Of a DNA stretch of 64,000 nt, positions 32,176 through 41,291 are shown one piece after another. How positions within the stretch are numbered: position 1 is the stretch's first letter; the number at the start of each line of letters is the position of its first letter. The notes below the pieces were generated by a model, which was given only the letters and a program-made list of their open reading frames with translations, was not told where the DNA came from and searched no databases. Origin of the DNA: Didemnitutus sp047777955 (lineage in GTDB: Bacteria > Verrucomicrobiota > Verrucomicrobiia > Opitutales > Opitutaceae); contig NZ_CP180537.1 in NCBI RefSeq assembly GCF_047777955.1, positions 1,302,001 to 1,366,000 on the forward strand, read 5' to 3'. The position numbers and the translations under genes are program-made.

Positions 32176-33125
32176 GGTTTCAGCCAGGGAAGATGGTCGA
32201 GGTCGACGTTGCCGCCGGTGAGGATGATGCCCACGCGCCGGCCGCGGACGCCGAGCGCGCCGGACTGGATCGCGGCGAACGCCACGGCGGCGGAGGGCTC
32301 GACGACGAGCTTGAGATTCTCCCACAGCGCGCGCATGGCGGCGACGATGGCGTCCTCGGGGACGGTCACGACGTCGTCGACGTGCTGGAGGATGAGCGGG
32401 AGGTTGCGCTGGCCGGTGACGTTGGTGCGCAGGCCGTCGGCGATGGTGTCGGCGTGGGCGATGTGGACCGGCTTTTTCGCGCGGAAGGATTGCGCGACGT
32501 CGTCGGCTGCGGCGGGCTCGACGCCGACGACGCGGAGGCCTGGCTGCGCGCCCTTGGCGGCGACGGCGGTGCCGCAGAGGAGTCCGCCGCCGCCCACCGG
32601 GCAAAGCACGAGGTCGAGCGGGCCGGCCTGCTCGAGCAGCTCGAGCGTGGCGGTGCCCTGGCCGGCCATGACGGCGTAGTCGTCGAACGGGTGCACGAGC
32701 GCCGCGCCGGTCTCGGCGGCGATGCGCGCGCACGCGGCCTCGCGGGCGGTGAGGTTGGGCTCGCAGAAGACGATGCGGCCGCCGTAGCGCTCGACGTTGC
32801 GGATCTTCGTCTGCGGCGCGTTGTGCGGCATGACGACGAAGCCCGGGATGCCGCGTCGCTGCGCCGCGCGGGCGACGGCTGCGCCGTGGTTGCCGGAGCT
32901 GTGGGTAACGACCCCGGGCGCGGCGGCGTCGTCGCCGAGCGCGAAGACGGCGTTGGCGGCGCCGCGGGCCTTGAACGCGCCCATCGCCTGGAGGTTTTCG
33001 CACTTGAAGAAGAGCGCCGCGCCGCACGCGGCGTCGAGGGCGTCGTTGGTCAGGACCGGCGTGCGCTGGACGTGCGGCGCGATGCGGACGGCGGCGGCGC
33101 GGATGGCGGCGAGGTCGAGGGACAT
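32172..33125 (-). CDS. Serine racemase/threonine dehydratase-like PLP enzyme
   Basis: 317 residues, fold-type II. LFFKCENLQAMGAFKARGA carries the PLP lysine. SSGNHGAAVA, the GGGGLLCG phosphate loop and LTGGNVDLDHLPWL follow. The short length without an ACT domain and the GGNVD ending fit serine racemase or threo-3-hydroxyaspartate ammonia-lyase better than biosynthetic IlvA. Its stop overlaps the start of the D-amino-acid enzyme gene. It is divergent from the glyoxalase gene, 114 bases away. Confidence 0.87.
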   Translation of the reverse strand: MSLDLAAIRAAAVRIAPHVQRTPVLTNDALDAACGAALFFKCENLQAMGAFKARGAANAVFALGDDAAAPGVVTHSSGNHGAAVARAAQRRGIPGFVVMPHNAPQTKIRNVERYGGRIVFCEPNLTAREAACARIAAETGAALVHPFDDYAVMAGQGTATLELLEQAGPLDLVLCPVGGGGLLCGTAVAAKGAQPGLRVVGVEPAAADDVAQSFRAKKPVHIAHADTIADGLRTNVTGQRNLPLILQHVDDVVTVPEDAIVAAMRALWENLKLVVEPSAAVAFAAIQSGALGVRGRRVGIILTGGNVDLDHLPWLKP

Positions 33126-33239
33126 GACGACCGGGGGAGTTGGCCAGAAAGCGGCGCAAAGAGACACAAAAAACGGCGGCACGGGCGGCGTGCCTCCGCG
33201 TTTGCGTTTGGCCGCTTCGCGCCTACGGTCGCGGGCGCC

Positions 33240-33626
33240 ATGGCAGTCCAAAAGCTCCTCCACACCCGGATGCGCGTGAACGACATCGAGCGCTCCGTGA
33301 AATTCTACCAAGACGCGCTCGGCCTGAAGGCCACGCGCCGCCACACCTCGCCCCGCGGCGCGCAGCTGGTGTTTCTCGCCACGCCGAACAGCGACGAGGA
33401 GATCGAGCTCTGCCAGATGCCGCCCGGCGCGCCGGCCGTCCAGGTGCAGCCCGACCTCATGCATCTCGCGTTCGAGGTGGATGATCTCGCGGCCTTCGCG
33501 GCGGAGCTGAAAAAGAAGGGTTACGCGCTGAGCGACGGTCCGACGCAGACCGGCAGCGGCTCGGTCATCGCCTTCATCGACGCGCCCGAGGGCTACGAGG
33601 TCGAACTCATCCAACGGGCGAAGTGA
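33240..33626 (+). CDS. VOC-family protein, glyoxalase I-like
   Basis: 128 residues from ATG 33240. Paired beta-alpha-beta-beta-beta modules are visible: LLHTRMRVNDIERSVKFYQDALGLK, then HLAFEVDDLAAFAAELKKKG and FIDAPEGYEVELIQ. Metal ligands would be His (LLHTR), Glu (EEIELCQ), His (LMHLAF) and Glu (YEVELI), the lactoylglutathione-lyase set. It probably detoxifies methylglyoxal, or is a related VOC enzyme. The msrA gene follows 45 bases downstream. Confidence 0.85.
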   Translation: MAVQKLLHTRMRVNDIERSVKFYQDALGLKATRRHTSPRGAQLVFLATPNSDEEIELCQMPPGAPAVQVQPDLMHLAFEVDDLAAFAAELKKKGYALSDGPTQTGSGSVIAFIDAPEGYEVELIQRAK

Positions 33627-33671
33627 CGCGTAAGGAATAAGGCGCGGCTCCCGCGTCTCTTCCTTCCGGCA

Positions 33672-34298
33672 ATGAAAACCTTTTCCACGCTCCTCCTGGC
33701 CGCGGTCGCGGCCGTTTCTCTCATGACCACGAATTCCTCCTCCGCCGCCACCTCCGGCGGCCCGACCGAAACCGCCGTCTTCGCCTCCGGTTGCTTCTGG
33801 TGCACCGAGGCGGTGTTTGAACACGTGCCCGGCGTCAAGAAGGTCACCAGCGGCTACACGGGCGGCCACGTTGCGAATCCGACCTACAAACAGGTTTGCG
33901 AAGGCGACACGGGCCACGCCGAGGCGACGCGCATCGAGTTCGATCCGACGGTCGTCAGCTACGCGCACCTGCTGGAGATCTTCTTCGAGTCCCACGACCC
34001 GACCACGCTGAACCGCCAGGGCGCGGACGAGGGCACGCAGTATCGCTCGGCGATCTTCTACGCCAACGACGCCCAGAAGGCCGCCGCCGAGGCCGGCAAG
34101 AAGGCCGCGCAGAAGAACTGGGACGATCCCATCGTCACCGAGATCGCCCCGCTGGGGAAATTCTACGAGGCCGAGGATTACCACCAGGACTACTTCAAGA
34201 ACAACCCGCACGCCGGCTACTGCTCCTTCGTGATCAAGCCGAAGGTGAAGAAGCTCCAGTCCAAGGGCGTGATCTCGTCCGAGCGGACGGTGCCGTAA
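33672..34298 (+). CDS. msrA: Peptide-methionine (S)-S-oxide reductase, exported
   Basis: 208 residues. An N-terminal signal-like segment (LLLAAVAAVSL) precedes the MsrA domain, so this copy is likely periplasmic. The active site is FASGCFWCTEAVFE (Cys41). Other signatures are VTSGYTGGHVANPTY, EFDPTVVSY, DEGTQYRSAIFY and FYEAEDYHQDYF. It reduces methionine-S-sulfoxide; recycling cysteines would have to come from the C-terminus (HAGYCSF) or a partner. No MsrB is fused. Confidence 0.94.
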   Translation: MKTFSTLLLAAVAAVSLMTTNSSSAATSGGPTETAVFASGCFWCTEAVFEHVPGVKKVTSGYTGGHVANPTYKQVCEGDTGHAEATRIEFDPTVVSYAHLLEIFFESHDPTTLNRQGADEGTQYRSAIFYANDAQKAAAEAGKKAAQKNWDDPIVTEIAPLGKFYEAEDYHQDYFKNNPHAGYCSFVIKPKVKKLQSKGVISSERTVP

Positions 34299-34455
34299 GG
34301 GGAACGCAGCCGCGGGCGGGCGCGCCACGCGGGCCCGCCGTTGCCCGCGCGCCCGGGCGAGTCCGCCGCCCGGAGCCTGCCGCGCGCGCGTTTCCTTCTT
34401 TCGGCCTACCGACGAAAGCTGGCGCTCGGCCCGGCAAGTTCTCTAGGGTCGCGCC

Positions 34456-35466
34456 ATGCCCCTCGTCTCCGTCGTGATGCCCGCCCGCAACGCCGCCGCC
34501 ACGGTCGCGCGCGCCGTGACGAGCATCCAGGGCCAGACTTTCCGCGACTGGGAACTCGTCGCCCTCGACGACGGCTCGAAGGACGCCACGCGCTTCATCC
34601 TGATCGAGATGGCGCAGCTCGACCCGCGCATCCGCGTGCTGCGGACGAAGAGCGGCATCGCCGGCGCGCTCAACGCCGGCATCGCGGCCGCCGCGGGCGA
34701 ATTCATCGCGCGCATGGACGCGGACGACGAGATGATGCCCGAACGCCTGGCGAAGCAGGTCGCCTTCCTCCAGGCCAACCCGGACATCGGCGTCGTCGGC
34801 TCGCGCGTCGAGTTCGGCGGCGATCCGGCGAAGGCGGCCGGTTACGCGCTCCACGTCGAGTGGGTGAACTCGCTGCTCACGAGCGAGGAGATCATGCTGA
34901 ACCGCTTCGTCGAGTCGCCCTTCGCGCACCCGAGCGTGATGTTCCGCCGGCACCTGGTCGACGACCACGGCAACTACCGCGACGGCGATTTCCCGGAGGA
35001 CTACGAGCTCTGGCTGCGCTGGATGGACGTGAACGTGAAGATGGCGAAGCTGCCCGACCCGCTGCTGACCTGGCACGATCTGCCCGGGCGCGCCTCGCGC
35101 ACGGACCCGCGCTACGCGCCGGAGGCCTTCTACCGGCTGAAGGCGTTCTGGCTCGCCGAGTGGCTGAAGCGCGAGATCGAGCCGCCGCGCAGCATCTGGG
35201 TCTGGGGCGCGGGCCGGCCGACGCGCCAGCGCGCCGCGCACCTGGCCGCGCACGGCGTGCCGATCGCCGGCTATGTCGACATCGACGCGAAGAAGACCGG
35301 CCGGAAGGTCGGCGGCGTGCCGGTGGTCGCGCCCGCGGACCTGCCGCCGCGCGAGCAGAACTTCGTGCTCGGCTACGTCGGCACGCGCGGCGCGCGCGAC
35401 CTGATCCGCGCGCACCTGCTCGGCACCGGCCGGGCGGAGGGGCGCGATTTCTTGATGTGCGCCTGA
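34456..35466 (+). CDS. GT2 glycosyltransferase fused to a Rossmann-like C-terminal domain
   Basis: 336 residues. The N-terminal GT-A domain (about 1-225) has VSVVMPARNAAATVARAV, LVALDDGSKDAT, the metal-binding ARMDADDEMMPERL and FPEDYELWLRW. Residues about 245-336 (WVWGAGRPTRQRAAHLAAHG, VDIDAKKTGRKVGGVPVV) look like the nucleotide-binding module that starts NeuD/PglD-type proteins or sugar oxidoreductases. It is a likely cytoplasmic transferase for a surface glycan; sugar donor and acceptor are unknown. It stands alone. Confidence 0.88.
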   Translation: MPLVSVVMPARNAAATVARAVTSIQGQTFRDWELVALDDGSKDATRFILIEMAQLDPRIRVLRTKSGIAGALNAGIAAAAGEFIARMDADDEMMPERLAKQVAFLQANPDIGVVGSRVEFGGDPAKAAGYALHVEWVNSLLTSEEIMLNRFVESPFAHPSVMFRRHLVDDHGNYRDGDFPEDYELWLRWMDVNVKMAKLPDPLLTWHDLPGRASRTDPRYAPEAFYRLKAFWLAEWLKREIEPPRSIWVWGAGRPTRQRAAHLAAHGVPIAGYVDIDAKKTGRKVGGVPVVAPADLPPREQNFVLGYVGTRGARDLIRAHLLGTGRAEGRDFLMCA

Positions 35467-35539
35467 AGGCGCGCTGCTGGGCGAACCCCGATCCTTGCCA
35501 CGCCGGAGCGCGGCGTGTTTGGTCGGGGGCGCACAACTG

Positions 35540-37566
35540 ATGAAGCGAATCCTGATTGCCCTCGTGGCGGTCGTCGGCGCGTGGGGCAGCGCGCAGGCCG
35601 TCGAAAAGAAAAGCGGACCGGTGCCGGCGGAGCTGTTGTTCCGGCGGTATCAGCAGAACGAGATGAAGATCTCGCCCGACGGGCGCTATCTCGCGAGCAT
35701 CATCCCCTACGAGCACGACAAGCGCGACAACCGCACCATCCTCGGCGTCTTCGATCTCGAGACGAAGAAGACGCAGGTGCTGGTGAATGATCCCTCGGCC
35801 TGGATGCTGGGCTTCGACTGGGTCGGCGACCGGCGCCTGCTCGTGCGCTACTGGGACGGCGGCGGCGCCCTCATGGCGCTCAACGCCGACGGCTCGGATC
35901 GCGTGCAGGTCCAGGCCCCGCCCGGGCGACTGGGACAGCGTGAGCCGGCCTGGCTGCTGGTCCCGGCGCGCACCGTGCACCCGCTCATCGATCAACCCGA
36001 CGAAGTGCTGATGGGGCACGTGCCGAACTTCGAGGTGAATTCCCGCACGCTCTCCTATTGGCGCAAGGACCGGCATCTCGACGTTGGCCTCTATCGCGTC
36101 AACACGCGCACCGGCCAGGTGACGACCGTCGTCAAGGATCCGGAGCTGACCATCGATTGGCTCTGCGATCCGCGCGGCCGGCCGCGGGTGGCGCTGAGCC
36201 TCGACCGCGGGGCGTTCGACGAGTCGTTCTACTGGAAGAACCGCGCCGTGCTGCCCGACCTGCACGTTTATTGGATCAACGACGATGGCAGCGCCGAGCT
36301 GTTGCCGGACATCAAGGCCCGCGTCGGCGAGGAGTTCGCCCTGGTGGGAGTGGAGCGCGATGGCGGCTCGTTCCTCTTCCGCGCCCGCCGCGACCGGGAC
36401 CGCGCCGCGGTGTGGCGCTACACCCGCGCCACGCGCGCGATCACGGGGCCGGTGCTGGAAAACGCCCGGGTGGACGTGGGCGACGCGTTCAATTCGCCGC
36501 TGGATACGAGCCTGCACGGCCTCACCGTGGCGGAAGGGCGGGGCCGGGCGCACTACTTCGACGAGGGATTCGCCAAGCTCCAGCCGGTGATCGACGAGGC
36601 GCTGCCCGAGTTCGTGAACCTGTTCTCCTCGTGGGATCGGAGCCGGCAACGAATCCTGATCGACAGCCGTTCGGCGCGCGAGCCGGGCCGCACTTACCTG
36701 TTCGACCAGAAGACCGGCGATCTCACCGCGGTCTTCTACCGCGGCCCCTGGCTCAACGAGTGGCGCCTGGCGGAAACCGAGCCGGTCACGCTCACCGCGC
36801 GTGACGGCGTGAAGCTCGACGGCTACCTGACGCGCCCGCCCGGCGCCGATCCGAAGCGCAAACTCCCGCTCTTCCTCCTCGTGCACGGCGGACCGTGGAC
36901 GATCCGCGACAGCTACGAGTTCGACCCCGAGGTGCAGTTCCTCGCCACGCGCGGCTACGCGGTGCTGCAGGTCAACTACCGCGGCTCCGGCGGCTACGGT
37001 GCGGCGTTCGAGGCGCTCGCGACGCGCGAGTTCGGCTACCGGATGCAGGACGATCTCACCGACGCCGCGCAATGGGCGGTGGCGCAGGGCATCGCCGATC
37101 CGGCGCGACTCGGCATCATGGGCGCCAGCTACGGCGGCTATGCCGTGCTGCGCGCGCTCACGCGCGAGCCCGATCTATTCAAGGTCGGCGTCTCGATGTT
37201 CGCCCCTCGGACCTGCCGCGGCAGCTGGAGCACTATCGCGCCGATCCCGAACACGCCGCCGCCTACGCCTACTGGTCGCAGCGCGTCGGCGACGCGGAAA
37301 AGGACCGGGCCTGGCTCGAGGCGGCCTCGCCGGTGCACGCGGTGGCGAAGATCCGCGCGCCGCTCTTCATCGTCTACGGCGACAACGACCCGCGCATCCC
37401 TTACGCGCAGTCGGCCGACTTCGTGCGCGCGCTGCGGGCGGCGAAGAAGGATTTCGTCCGCTACGCCCCCGAGGGCGAGGGCCACGGCATCGCGGACGAG
37501 CAGGCGCGCATCAAGATCTACCAGGCGCTCGACGCCTTCCTCGCCGCGCGTTTTCCGGCGAACTGA
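35540..37566 (+). CDS. S9-family prolyl oligopeptidase-like peptidase, exported (frameshifted in this sequence)
   Basis: One C is missing at 37203-37206; restoring it gives 675 residues from ATG 35540 with signal peptide ALVAVVGAWGSAQA. The N-terminal seven-blade propeller (about 30-400) begins MKISPDGRYLASIIP. The C-terminal hydrolase has FLLVHGGPW, QVNYRGSGGYG, the nucleophile Ser530 in GASYGGYAVL, Asp in FIVYGDNDPRIPY and His in EGEGHGI. It belongs to the DPP/acylaminoacyl-peptidase type of S9 enzymes, probably periplasmic, trimming short peptides. Confidence 0.9.
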
Positions 37567-37625
37567 GCGGCCCGCCGCCGGCGAATCGGCTTCCCGCGCG
37601 CGGGCGCGGCGGCTACACCGGCGCC

Positions 37626-38314
37626 ATGTCCCAGGGGAAACGCCGTCCCACGCCCGGCTGAAGACGCTCGCGCTCGCGTGGGCGCGGGCGCACGGCTGCA
37701 CCCTGGCGGCGCCCGAGGTCCGCGTGCCGCGCAGCGGCTTCCGGGCCGACGTCGCGGCGCTGGACCCGCGCGACGGCGGCGTGGCGGTGTTCGAATGCAA
37801 GCAGTCGCGCGCGGACCTGTTGAAGGATGCGCATGACGAGACGCACACCCGCGCCGCGGCCGCCGCGCTCGGCGAGCGCCGGGCCGCGCTCGAAGCGCTG
37901 CTCGCCACCCACCGGCCGGAGTGCCGGCAGGGCGACGCGCTCTGGCCGGAGTTCGACACCTGCGACTTCAGCCGCATCGAGCACCGCACCTACGCCCGGG
38001 TGCGCCGCGAGCTCGGGACCCTGCAGCGCCGGGTGCGCGCGGGCACGAAGTTCTCGCGGATGACCCGCTATCGCTGCGCCGACTTTCTCTGGCTGGTGGT
38101 CGAGCCGGATCTCCTCGCCCCGGCCGAGCTGCCGGCGGGCTGGGGGCTGCTGGTGCGCGCCGGGGACGCGCTGGCGCTGCACTGCCCGGCGGAGCGGCTC
38201 GCGCCGGCGCCCGCGCAGCGCGACGCACTGCGCCGCAACCTCGAGGTCGCGGCCGGTCTCCGCGCCCGCGAGCCGCGCGGCGGGCCCGACTTGCTTTTCG
38301 CCGAAACGGCATAG
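37626..38314 (+). CDS. PD-(D/E)XK nuclease-like protein (frameshifted near its start in this sequence)
   Basis: ATG 37626 is in frame with the body only if one G is added at 37634-37637, giving MSQGETPSHARLKTLA and 229 residues. The first half, LAWARAHGCTLAAPEVRVP, SGFRADVAALDPR, VAVFECKQSRADLL, follows the E..D..ECK pattern of PD-(D/E)XK nucleases such as the MmcB/DUF4263 types. The C-terminal half is helical and has no recognised domain. It could be a DNA-repair or restriction-type nuclease. The Hsp33-like gene starts 10 bases downstream. Confidence 0.65.
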
Positions 38315-38324
38315 ACTCCCCGCC

Positions 38325-39128
38325 ATGCCTGAATCCACTCCCGAGCCGGTCAACGGCGCTGAAATCGTCACCGAGTTCGTGCGGCATCGCAACGTGATGC
38401 TCGTGCGCGGCGACCTGGGCCCGCTGTTCGTGGATTACTACCTGCACCTGGCCGACCACCAGCTGAAGCCCGCGCCGGAGCACGACCGCCGGTTCAAGCA
38501 GGCGCTGGCGGCCTTCGCCCTGCATTGCGCGTCGCGCCCGCGCTTCGAGCACCTGGCGTGGACCATCAGCCTGCAGGACCCGCGCCTGAACCTCTTCCTC
38601 GCCGGCGACAACGAGGACTGCACCGTCGCCGGCCGCATCTTCACCGAGAACGTGCGCGAGGCGCCGCAGAACGTGTTCTACGCGGACCTGATGCCGCGGC
38701 GCGGCGCGGAGAAGCGGCGCAGCGTGGTGAACTTCGACGGCCCCGACCTCTTCCGCGCGGTGGAGCACTACTACGCCACGAGCGAGCAGCGGCCCGCGCG
38801 CTACTTCGACCTCGGGGACGACCGCTTTGCCATGCTGGTGTCGCACCCGGACTGCGACGAGCGCTGGCTGCGCGAGGTCGACCTCGCCGGGGTGAAGGCG
38901 GTGGCGGAGCACGAGACCGTCGCGCACATCGAGCGCCGCGCCTACCGCTGGAACTGCGGCTGCACGCAGCAGAAGATCCTCGGCGCGCTCGCGCCGGCGG
39001 CGCGCCAAGACCTCGGCGGGCTCTTCGGCGGCGAGGAGTCGATCCACGTCCAGTGCCCGCGCTGCGCCGCGGCGCACATCCTCACCCGCGAGGCGATGGA
39101 GGCGTTCCTCGCCGCGACGAAGAAATAG
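38325..39128 (+). CDS. hslO: Hsp33-family redox chaperone-like protein
   Basis: 267 residues. The C-terminal zinc switch is present as WNCGCTQQKILGAL and HVQCPRC (CxC and CxxC, spaced as in Hsp33). The N-terminal domain starts FVRHRNVMLVRGDLGPLFVDYYLHL and includes FALHCASRP, more divergent than in classical HslO. Hsp33 is activated by disulfide formation and holds unfolding proteins during oxidative stress. ATG 38325 follows the nuclease-like gene by 10 bases, so the two are probably co-transcribed. Confidence 0.82.
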   Translation: MPESTPEPVNGAEIVTEFVRHRNVMLVRGDLGPLFVDYYLHLADHQLKPAPEHDRRFKQALAAFALHCASRPRFEHLAWTISLQDPRLNLFLAGDNEDCTVAGRIFTENVREAPQNVFYADLMPRRGAEKRRSVVNFDGPDLFRAVEHYYATSEQRPARYFDLGDDRFAMLVSHPDCDERWLREVDLAGVKAVAEHETVAHIERRAYRWNCGCTQQKILGALAPAARQDLGGLFGGEESIHVQCPRCAAAHILTREAMEAFLAATKK

Positions 39129-39217
39129 CCGCGCCCCGGGCGGCGTGGCGTGCCGGGGCGGCCCGCCCCGCGGGCGCGCACTCGACAACCATTTCCCCGC
39201 CCGCTCCACTTCGCGCC

Positions 39218-39826
39218 ATGCACGCCGTCTGGCAGAACATCTGGACCGGGCTGACGACCGCCACGCCGCTCGATCAGCTCAACCTCGCGCTCGGCCTGGT
39301 GGGCGTGGTGCTGATGGTGCGGCAGAGCCTCTGGGCCTTTCCCGTCGGCCTGGCGGCGGTGAGCGTGCAGGGCGTGCTGTTCTACCGGAGCCATTTTCCC
39401 GCCGACGCGGCGCTGCAGGTCTTCTACTTCGTGACGCTCGCCTGGGGCTGGTGGCATTGGGTCAAGGGCCGGGGCGCCGCCGCCGAGTTGCCGGTCACGC
39501 GGCTGGGCGCGCGCGGCTGGGTGGTCACGCTCGGCGCGGCCGGCGCGGCCACGGTCGGATGGGCGCTGATGATCGGGCCGGCGATGCAGGCGATCATGCC
39601 CTGGCGCGACGCGTTCATCGCCGCCTTCAGCGTCGCCGCGCAGGTGCTGCAGGTGCGCAAGAACATCGAGAACTGGCCGCTGTGGGTCGTCGTCAACGTC
39701 GTCGCCGTCGCCTCCTACTGGAGCGCGGAGCTGGCCTACACGGCGTTCCTCTACGCCATCTATCTCGGGCTGGCGCTGGTCGGCTGGCGGGCGTGGCGGC
39801 GTTCGCTCCGGGAGGCGCGCGCGTGA
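39218..39826 (+). CDS. pnuC: Nicotinamide riboside transporter PnuC
   Basis: 202 residues, about seven membrane helices. Family features include LGLVGVVLMVRQSLWAFPVGL, LQVFYFVTLAWGWWHW and the substrate-site segment NIENWPLWVVVNVVAVASYW. PnuC imports nicotinamide riboside by facilitated diffusion, driven by intracellular phosphorylation. Its stop overlaps the GTG start of the kinase gene (GTGA), a direct functional pairing. Confidence 0.93.
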   Translation: MHAVWQNIWTGLTTATPLDQLNLALGLVGVVLMVRQSLWAFPVGLAAVSVQGVLFYRSHFPADAALQVFYFVTLAWGWWHWVKGRGAAAELPVTRLGARGWVVTLGAAGAATVGWALMIGPAMQAIMPWRDAFIAAFSVAAQVLQVRKNIENWPLWVVVNVVAVASYWSAELAYTAFLYAIYLGLALVGWRAWRRSLREARA

Positions 39827-40359
39827 ACGCGCCGCTGCGCATCGCCGTCTACGGCCCGGAATCGACCGGCAAGACCGAGCTCGCCGCGGCGCTCGGCGCG
39901 CATTTCCGCGCCCCGGTGGTGGCGGAGTATGCGCGCGAACGCTGCGACGCGCAGGGCGGCGTGCTCGGGCTCGAGGACATGGTCCCGATCGCGCGCGAGC
40001 AATGGCGGCGCGAGGACGAGGCCGCGGCGCGGGCGCAGGGGCTGGTCATCTGCGACACCGACGCGCTGACGACGATGCTGTGGAGCGACCTGCTCTACGG
40101 CACCACGCCCGACGAGGTGCGGCGCGGCGCGGAGAAACGCTGCCGCAACTACGCGCTTTACCTGCTGCTCGACATCGACGTGCCGTTCGCCCCGGACCCG
40201 CAGCGCTGCTTCCCCGATCCCGCGGACCGCGAGAAATGCCGCCGCGTCTGGCACGGCGCGCTCGAGCGGCGGCACCTGCCCTACGTCTGGATCCGCGGCG
40301 ACTGGGCGGAACGGGAGCGGGCGGCGGTGGCGGCGGTGGAGCGGCTTGGGCGCGGCTGA
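39823..40359 (+). CDS. NadR-type nicotinamide riboside kinase (AAA-family P-loop kinase)
   Basis: 178 residues from GTG 39823. The P-loop is IAVYGPESTGKTELA, followed by VVAEYARERCD, VICDTDALTTMLW and LYLLLDIDVPFAPDPQR. This is the ribosylnicotinamide-kinase half of NadR without the adenylyltransferase or HTH parts. It phosphorylates imported nicotinamide riboside to NMN, trapping it. It overlaps pnuC by 4 bases, so the pair forms a salvage module. Confidence 0.9.
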   Translation: MNAPLRIAVYGPESTGKTELAAALGAHFRAPVVAEYARERCDAQGGVLGLEDMVPIAREQWRREDEAAARAQGLVICDTDALTTMLWSDLLYGTTPDEVRRGAEKRCRNYALYLLLDIDVPFAPDPQRCFPDPADREKCRRVWHGALERRHLPYVWIRGDWAERERAAVAAVERLGRG

Positions 40360-40367
40360 GCGCGCGG

Positions 40368-41261
40368 CTACGCCGTCGCGGCGGCGATGCGCTCCCCCAG
40401 CAAGGCGGCGAAGCGCTCCGGTTGCTCCAAGTCGGGAAAATGGCCGCTGTCGGCGCAGCGCAGGATTTCCGCGCCGGGCACCAGGTCGCGCAGCGAGGCG
40501 GGATCGGTGTGGCGGTGCGAACGATCCCTGGCTCCCCAGAGCAGCGTGCACGGCGTGGTGATGCCGCGGAGCGAGTGAACGTCCGCGCGCGCGAGTCCCT
40601 GGGTGACGCTGGCGAGGCACCAACAGGCGCCCTGGGAGAAAGCCTGCTGGGCGAGGCGGCGGAACGGCTGGCGCGGCCGGTTGTGAGGGAGCGCATGGTC
40701 ATACCAGCCATGCGCGGATTTTTCGCGGGCGAGCCAGACGGCGGCTTGACCGACGATCGGCACCGTCATCGGCCAGGGAATCACGCGGCGTTTCCACGCG
40801 TGCATGGCGGTCATGGACGGAGTCTGCGACAGGACCAGGGCCATGATGCGGTGCGGCGCGAGTTGCGCGGCGCGCAGGGCGTAGAAGCCGTTGGCGCAGC
40901 TGAAGGCCAGCGCCGCGCGCGCGATGCCGAGCGCATCGAGCACGGCGAGGACGGCGCGCGCGCCTTCGTCGAGCGAGTGCGTGTAAGTCGGCGCGGGGAG
41001 CGAGTGGCCGAAGCCGGGCAGGTCGCAACACACGACGCGATGGACGGGGGCGAGTCGGTGAATCAGGGCCTCATAGTGTTCGATGACATTGGGCCCGTCG
41101 GGCGCGATCACGACGCAGGGCTTCGCCGAGCCGGAGTCGAACACGCGCACGCGGCCGGCCGGCGTCGCGATGCGGCGCGTGGGCAGCGATCCATCGCGCG
41201 GCGGGCCGAGGCGCCAGGCGGAAAACCGCGTCAGCAGATGGTCGAGGCGCGAACTCAGCAC
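40368..41261 (-). CDS. Alpha/beta hydrolase with a cysteine at the nucleophile position
   Basis: 297 residues from GTG 41261. Core fold: VVIAPDGPNVIEHYEALIHRL, VVCCDLPGFGHSLP, TLLWGARDRSHRH (acid) and LRCADSGHFPDLEQP (catalytic His). The nucleophile elbow reads LAFSCANGFYALR, where alignment to G-x-S-x-G puts Cys at the nucleophile, as in dienelactone hydrolase. The substrate is unknown. It is convergent with the NR kinase gene and lies downstream of the ADOP permease, 30 bases away. Confidence 0.8.
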   Translation of the reverse strand: MLSSRLDHLLTRFSAWRLGPPRDGSLPTRRIATPAGRVRVFDSGSAKPCVVIAPDGPNVIEHYEALIHRLAPVHRVVCCDLPGFGHSLPAPTYTHSLDEGARAVLAVLDALGIARAALAFSCANGFYALRAAQLAPHRIMALVLSQTPSMTAMHAWKRRVIPWPMTVPIVGQAAVWLAREKSAHGWYDHALPHNRPRQPFRRLAQQAFSQGACWCLASVTQGLARADVHSLRGITTPCTLLWGARDRSHRHTDPASLRDLVPGAEILRCADSGHFPDLEQPERFAALLGERIAAATA

Positions 41262-41291
41262 GGGAAGCCGGAGGCGCGGCGCGCGGGGCGA

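Noticed and set aside
35495..38314. A 939-codon frame joining the S9 peptidase and the nuclease-like protein
   Set aside because: It only arises because two missing bases shift both genes; each gene is complete when corrected.
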